The translations under genes were made by a program, and so were the position numbers. The notes below the pieces were generated by a model that was not told where the DNA came from, did not search any database, and saw only the letters and a list, made by a program, of their open reading frames with translations. 62,898 nucleotides of DNA from Rugosibacter sp. (GTDB lineage Bacteria; Pseudomonadota; Gammaproteobacteria; Burkholderiales; Rhodocyclaceae), in the NCBI GenBank assembly GCA_004322535.1, contig SCUZ01000036.1:1-62898 (forward strand). The letters are read 5' to 3'. Below, piece after piece: positions 58,686 to 62,898 of this stretch (positions are counted from its first letter, which is position 1; every line of letters starts with the position of its first letter).

Positions 58686-60077
58686 ATGAAAACTCCTGAG
58701 CTTTTAGCCCCCGCAGGCTCCCTGAAAATGACGCGCACGGCGCTGGATTACGGTGCCACCGCCATTTATGCAGGCCAACCGCGCTATTCCATGCGTGTGC
58801 GCAACAATGATTTTGGCAAGATTGAAAATATGGCCGCAGGCATTGAACTGACCCACCAGCGTGGTGGCAAGTTTTATGTGGTGAGCAACATTGTGCCGCA
58901 TAACGCCAAGCTCAAAACCTATCTGGCCGACATGGCGCCGGTAATTGCCTTAAAGCCCGATGCGCTGATCATGGCCGACCCCGGCCTGATGCTGATGATT
59001 CGTGAAACCTGGCCGGAGATGCCAGTGCATTTGTCGGTGCAGGCCAACACGGTAAATTATGCAGCGGTGCGTTTCTGGCGCAGCATCGGTGTCTCGCGGG
59101 TGATTTTGTCACGCGAATTATCCATCGATGAGATTGCTGAAATTCGCCAGGAATGTCCGGAGACGGAGCTCGAAGTCTTTGTCCATGGCGCGCTGTGCAT
59201 CGCCTATTCCGGGCGTTGTCTGCTCTCTGGCTATTTCAACCACCGCGACCCGAATCAGGGCAGTTGCACCAATTCCTGCCGCTGGGATTACAAAGTGCTG
59301 CCAGCCAAAACCGATGGCGCGGGCGATATCAGCTTGCTGCATCCTCGACCAACCACGATTCCCGTCGTCAACGCTGCGGATAGCAGTTGTTGCAAAAGCA
59401 CGCAGCCAACAGAAAGCCTCACGAAGCTGGTCAATCGGCCGGATGAAGATGCCTGGCTGATTGAAGAATCCACGCGCCCCGGCCAGCTCATGCCGATTGA
59501 GGAAGACGAACACGGCACGTATATTTTGAATTCGAAAGATTTGCGCGCCATTGAATATGTCGCACAATTAACCGAGTTGGGCATTGACTCGCTAAAAATA
59601 GAAGGCCGCACCAAATCACCCTACTACGTTGCGCGTACTTGCCAAAGTTATCGCCAGGCAATTGACGATGCGGTGGCGGGCCGACCGTTTAATCCACGGT
59701 TGGTGGGCGATCTGGATGGCCTGGCAAATCGCGGCTACACCCCCGGGTTTTATGATCGTCATCCGGATCGAGAGCATCAAAATTACTTGAAAGGCAGTTC
59801 CGAATCTAGCCGCAGCCTGTATGTCGGCGATGTCTTAGGTTACGCCGCCGATGGCCTGGCCGAGATCGAGGTGAAAAACAAATTCAGCGTGGGCGACCGC
59901 ATCGAGCTGATTCACCCCGCAGGCAACAGCGAACACGTCCTGACGCAAATAGTCGGCGCTGGTGACACGGCGATCAATGTCGCCCCAGGCAGCGGTCATC
60001 GCGTGCGCATCGCGATTCCACGAGGACAAGAAGGCGCATTCGTTGCACGCTTTGTCAATGAGGCTGCGACAGCTTAA
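58686..60077 (+). CDS. trhP: Prephenate-dependent tRNA uridine hydroxylation protein TrhP (peptidase U32 family)
   Basis: 463 residues with the U32 core: PELLAPAGSLKMTRTALDYGATAIYAG split at the N-terminus, LSVQANTVNYAAVRFW near 118, EVFVHGALCIAYSGRCLLSGYFNHRDPNQGSCTNSCRW split near 165-200 with the conserved cysteines. It matches YegQ/TrhP, which acts with prephenate in 5-hydroxyuridine formation at tRNA U34. Its near-C-terminal part carries IVGAGDTAINV, encoded by the dispersed motif. The alternative name RlhA belongs to a longer paralogue. Confidence 0.92.
   Translation: MKTPELLAPAGSLKMTRTALDYGATAIYAGQPRYSMRVRNNDFGKIENMAAGIELTHQRGGKFYVVSNIVPHNAKLKTYLADMAPVIALKPDALIMADPGLMLMIRETWPEMPVHLSVQANTVNYAAVRFWRSIGVSRVILSRELSIDEIAEIRQECPETELEVFVHGALCIAYSGRCLLSGYFNHRDPNQGSCTNSCRWDYKVLPAKTDGAGDISLLHPRPTTIPVVNAADSSCCKSTQPTESLTKLVNRPDEDAWLIEESTRPGQLMPIEEDEHGTYILNSKDLRAIEYVAQLTELGIDSLKIEGRTKSPYYVARTCQSYRQAIDDAVAGRPFNPRLVGDLDGLANRGYTPGFYDRHPDREHQNYLKGSSESSRSLYVGDVLGYAADGLAEIEVKNKFSVGDRIELIHPAGNSEHVLTQIVGAGDTAINVAPGSGHRVRIAIPRGQEGAFVARFVNEAATA
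59948..59972 (+). repeat. Copy of the dispersed 25-base motif in trhP
   Basis: One mismatch; variable base C. It encodes IVGAGDTA. Confidence 0.87.
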
Positions 60078-60162
60078 GGCACTGATATCACTCGCGTCCA
60101 GCGCATCGTCTGATGCCTTCTCGTGATAGCATTTCATGGAATGAACAGAGAGGAGAATCAAG

Positions 60163-61275
60163 ATGGATTACCTGCGATATTACGTTGTGTCACTGATGAT
60201 GATTATCGGCATTGCCGGCTTTGCTCTGGGTGGTTATTGGTTGTGGGCCGGTTTGGGTACTTATGTCGTGCTATTCGTGCTGGCGCTGCTGTCAGGCCCG
60301 GATCTTAAGCCACGCACCATTCGCCACCCGCTCTTGGCGGATATCCCGCTGTACTTGCATCTTCTGCTGATCATTGCGCTCTACATCGTGTTTGCCTGGC
60401 GCGTAGGCGAAGGGATGGGTTTGGCTGCGGGCTGGCCTACCGTCACTGCGCTCGTTGGCGGAGTTGCCAGCCTGGTCTGGCTCAGCGCAGCGCCCAATGT
60501 GCCTGTGATGCATGAACTTTGGCATCGACGCGATACGTTTTCGCGCTATGCCGGTAAATTCATGAGTGCCTTTTTTGCCGATCTGCATCGCGATATTCCG
60601 CACACAGACACCCACCACCTCCACCTGGATACACCAGAAGATGCCGATACGGCCTACCGTGGCGAAAATGTCTATAAGTTCATGTGGCGCTGCACAAAAC
60701 ACAATTACCAAACCCTGTGGGCAAGCGAGCGTAGACGCCGTATCGCGCTGGATATGCCATTTTTCAGTATCAAAAACCTGATACTGTGGGAGATGGGCTC
60801 TGCCCTGCTGATCCCGTTGGTCGCTGGCTTGATTGGCGGATGGCTAGCGGCTTTGCTGGTTTTTGTCGCGCAAGTGCTGTCCAAATTTGCCGTAGAAGCG
60901 CTGAATTATCTGCAACATTATGGCCTGCTGCGCGCGCCGGGTTCGCTTATCGAAATTCAACACGCCTGGAATCACTTGAATTGGTGGGATCGCGTGGTGG
61001 GTTATGAAATCACCAACCATATTGATCATCACCGTGATAGTTTTTTACGGTTTGATCAACTCAAACCACGTCCTGAAGCGCCACAAATGCCGAATGTATT
61101 TGTTTGCATCATTAGCGCATTTATCCCGCCAATCTGGTTCAAGGCCATCGCCATGCCGCGCCTGAAGAATTGGGATTTAAATTTCGCCAATGCTGCTGAA
61201 CGCACACTGGCCAAAGAAGCCAACCGTCGTGCCGGTTGGCCTGATTGGCTGGCTGAAGCGGGTCAATCAAACTGA
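60163..61275 (+). CDS. xylM: XylM-family membrane di-iron hydroxylase (xylene/toluene side-chain monooxygenase type)
   Basis: 370 residues, several transmembrane helices. The AlkB/XylM histidine boxes are complete: HELWH (117-121), HTDTHH (147-152) with the following LDTPEDADTAYRG, NYLQHYGL (248-255) and NHIDHH (285-290). Start MDYLRYYVVSLMMIIG, EITNHIDHH, RPEAPQMPNVFVC and PPIWF are closer to XylM than to alkane hydroxylase AlkB, from memory of the families. It would hydroxylate a methyl or alkyl group using electrons from a reductase (XylA type), which is not in this window. A good AGGAG site precedes the ATG. It is followed by a bphC-like gene. Confidence 0.85.
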   Translation: MDYLRYYVVSLMMIIGIAGFALGGYWLWAGLGTYVVLFVLALLSGPDLKPRTIRHPLLADIPLYLHLLLIIALYIVFAWRVGEGMGLAAGWPTVTALVGGVASLVWLSAAPNVPVMHELWHRRDTFSRYAGKFMSAFFADLHRDIPHTDTHHLHLDTPEDADTAYRGENVYKFMWRCTKHNYQTLWASERRRRIALDMPFFSIKNLILWEMGSALLIPLVAGLIGGWLAALLVFVAQVLSKFAVEALNYLQHYGLLRAPGSLIEIQHAWNHLNWWDRVVGYEITNHIDHHRDSFLRFDQLKPRPEAPQMPNVFVCIISAFIPPIWFKAIAMPRLKNWDLNFANAAERTLAKEANRRAGWPDWLAEAGQSN

Positions 61276-61347
61276 TGTGACTTGTATACGATTTATCTAT
61301 AGTTGATATTTCTCTATAACTGATGTGATTTTTATACGATTTACCTA
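61270..61347. repeat. Tandem direct repeat upstream of bphC (two 30-base units)
   Basis: Unit 1 at 61270-61299 and unit 2 at 61318-61347 begin AACTGATGTGA and contain TATACGATTTA; they differ at three positions over 30 bases. The 18-base spacer, with AGTTGATA and TATAACT at its sides, forms a loose inverted repeat. The region is AT-rich and sits 55 bases before the bphC start. A regulator site (AraC/XylS-type proteins bind tandem direct repeats) is plausible but unproven. Unit 1 overlaps the xylM stop codon. Confidence 0.7.
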
Positions 61348-61402
61348 AACTAGTCAGCAACAAAAAAAAGCATCACCCCAGCACCTATAAAAAGAGGACA
61401 AC

Positions 61403-62281
61403 ATGAGCGTAAAGAATTTAGGTTATTTGGGCTTTGGCGTGAAAGACGTCCAAGCATGGCGGACTTGCCTGGCCGGAAAATTAGGATTGATGGAAGCCAG
61501 TTATATCGATGGCAACGCCCTCTTTCGCATGGATTCCAGGGCGTGGCGCATCGCCGTACACCCAAGTGAAGACGACGATTTGGCCTACACTGGCTATGAA
61601 GTTGCCAACGCAGAAGTGTTAGCGCAGATGACTGAGCGGCTGCGCCAAGCCGGGGTTGCCGTGACGCCGGGCGATGCCGCGCTGGCCAAACGGCGTGGCG
61701 TAGTCGATTTAATTTCTTTTTCCGATCCCTTCGGTCTGATTGTCGAACTGTATTACGGTGCCACGGAAGTGTTTGAGCAACCATTTGTTTCGACTACCGG
61801 GGTATCCGGTTTCCTAACGGGTAACCAAGGTCTGGGGCATATCGTTCGCTGTGTTCCCGATGCGCCCAAAACGCTGGAGTTTTATACCAGGGTGCTAGGT
61901 TTTGAGATGTCAGACATTGTTGATCTGACCCTGGGGCCAGACATGAAAATTCCCCTTTATTTCCTGCATTGCAATGAGCGTCACCATACGCTGGCAATTG
62001 CGGCTATTCCCGTGCCCAAGAAGATTCATCACTTTATGCTGGAGACTTTGTCAATGGATGATGTTGGCTTCGCCTACGATCGCCTCGGTTCGGATAATGT
62101 GATTACGACAACGCTAGGCAAACACACCAATGACCACATGTTTTCTTTTTACTCAAAAACTCCCTCAGGCATTGAAGTCGAGTTTGGATGGGGTGCCCGA
62201 ACGGTTGATGGCACGTGGGCTGTAACACGCCACAACAACGTCAGTATTTGGGGGCATAAACCTGTTGGTCGGGCTGAATAG
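61403..62281 (+). CDS. bphC: BphC-type extradiol dioxygenase (2,3-dihydroxybiphenyl 1,2-dioxygenase)
   Basis: 292 residues, two-domain vicinal-oxygen-chelate fold. Fe(II) ligands His146 (GLGHIVRC), His210 (KKIHHFMLE) and Glu260 (GIEVEFGWG) fall at the same numbers as in the classical biphenyl enzyme, with His195, His241 and Tyr250 of the active site also present. It cleaves the ring of a 2,3-dihydroxy-biaryl or similar bulky catechol. The steroid enzyme HsaC/TesB is a related alternative. AGAGGACAAC precedes the ATG. It follows xylM and precedes a C-C bond hydrolase. Confidence 0.93.
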   Translation: MSVKNLGYLGFGVKDVQAWRTCLAGKLGLMEASYIDGNALFRMDSRAWRIAVHPSEDDDLAYTGYEVANAEVLAQMTERLRQAGVAVTPGDAALAKRRGVVDLISFSDPFGLIVELYYGATEVFEQPFVSTTGVSGFLTGNQGLGHIVRCVPDAPKTLEFYTRVLGFEMSDIVDLTLGPDMKIPLYFLHCNERHHTLAIAAIPVPKKIHHFMLETLSMDDVGFAYDRLGSDNVITTTLGKHTNDHMFSFYSKTPSGIEVEFGWGARTVDGTWAVTRHNNVSIWGHKPVGRAE

Positions 62282-62361
62282 TCAGCTCTCATCACATTCA
62301 AACAAGTTTCATCCAGAGGCATCAAGATCTTTTAAAAAAACGTTAAGCCAAGGAGGTCAGA

Positions 62362-62898
62362 TTGAGCACTATAGAAAGCAAGTTTATCGATGCAGGTGGC
62401 ATTCGAACACGTTACATTGAAATGGGCCAAGGCCCGACCTTGCTCCTGATTCACGGCGGCGGTGCAGGCGCCGATGGTGTCTCCAACTTTGCCCACACCT
62501 TGCCTGTTTTTGGCAGACATATGCGCACGATTGCTGTCGACATGGTCGGCTTCGGTGAAACCGACCAACCAGATCCGGCGACATTCAATTACACCCAGCA
62601 AGCCCGAACTGACCATATCATCCACTTTATTGAAGCGATGAATCTGGGCCCTGTCGCGATTGTTGGCAACTCGATGGGCGGCACAACAGCCATGGGGGTT
62701 GCGCTGCAACGACCGGACTTGGTCAGCCGGCTCATCCTGATGGGCGCAGCGGTCAATATGCCCCTGTCGATCCTGCGTGAGCGCGGACCGGTAATGGCAC
62801 CGCTGGTTGCGTATGACGGCACAACAGATGGCATGCGGCGGATTATTGCCCTCCTTGCGCATGGCTATGAAGCCACCGAAGAGCAGATTGCTAGCCGG
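62362..62898 (+). CDS. Alpha/beta hydrolase, meta-cleavage-product type (5' part only)
   Basis: 179 codons are visible; the gene runs off the window. It starts at TTG 62362 with AGGAGG five bases upstream. LLLIHGGGAGADGVSNF (oxyanion region near residue 30), VDMVGFGETDQP and the nucleophile elbow VGNSMGGTTAMG near residue 100 match BphD/XylF-type hydrolases that split ring-fission products. The His of the triad is beyond the window edge. It completes the ring-cleavage step begun by the upstream dioxygenase. Confidence 0.87.
   Translation, partial: MSTIESKFIDAGGIRTRYIEMGQGPTLLLIHGGGAGADGVSNFAHTLPVFGRHMRTIAVDMVGFGETDQPDPATFNYTQQARTDHIIHFIEAMNLGPVAIVGNSMGGTTAMGVALQRPDLVSRLILMGAAVNMPLSILRERGPVMAPLVAYDGTTDGMRRIIALLAHGYEATEEQIASR

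Noticed and set aside
62545-62570. GGTCGGCTTCGGTGAAACC in the hydrolase gene
   Set aside because: It encodes VGFGET, a standard alpha/beta-hydrolase segment, with too many mismatches.

Overview
The window is a chromosomal segment of a Gram-negative bacterium, most likely a betaproteobacterium of the Rhodocyclales/Nitrosomonadales type. The gene order supports this: yceD-rpmF-plsX-fabHDG-acpP-fabF; rpoE-rseABC-mucD-glutaredoxin-lepA-lepB-DUF4845-rnc-era-recO-pdxJ-acpS-nagZ; mltG-tmk-holB-tatD; and a DUF2863 protein beside an RsmI-like methylase and maf. I cannot name the species from sequence alone. No rRNA, tRNA, CRISPR array, insertion sequence or phage gene was recognised, and almost all of the window is coding.

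Layout. 1-5.3 kb: two divergent c-di-GMP proteins (GGDEF+EAL), the first cut by the window edge. 5.4-10.2 kb: recJ with an upstream partner of unknown function, then the lipoprotein-release pair lolC-lolD. 10.4-12.4 kb: small membrane and entericidin-like peptides, DUF2062 and an FAH-family hydrolase. 12.5-19.8 kb: comEC (DNA uptake), a MAPEG protein and purL. 19.8-24.1 kb: a minus-strand block of MFS transporter/ABM protein and msrB-yciB-yciI-bolA-ppiC. 24.2-28.2 kb: dadA, DUF2863, methylase and maf. 28.3-34.5 kb: fatty-acid synthesis cluster. 34.5-51.1 kb: ygfX, nadB, the sigma-E envelope-stress operon, then translation and cofactor genes in a tightly overlapping run, followed by a CoA-transferase and a DUF2189 membrane protein. 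51.3-60.1 kb: ankyrin protein, tatD, holB, tmk, mltG, ygfZ, NRDE protein, an L,D-transpeptidase/GNAT fusion, tadA and trhP. 60.2 kb to the end: a hydrocarbon-degradation module with a XylM-type hydroxylase, a BphC-type extradiol dioxygenase and the start of a C-C bond hydrolase.

The most unusual signal is a dispersed 25-base motif (AAAAGTCGGC, then GCTGGTGANACGGCG). It occurs at about 16 places across the window, mostly inside unrelated genes and also in three intergenic spots. It is not palindromic and not tied to a mobile element. In genes it is read in only three frames, giving the recurring peptides [16 protein letters not shown] or AVSPAPTF. Two copies lie in comEC itself. The pattern resembles a genome-wide recognition sequence, for example an uptake or chromosome-organisation signal, that has accumulated where proteins tolerate it. 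That function is inference.

The second point of interest is the XylM + BphC + hydrolase combination. A side-chain hydroxylase is paired with a bicyclic-type ring-cleavage enzyme, and a tandem 30-base direct repeat that could be a regulator site lies just upstream of bphC.
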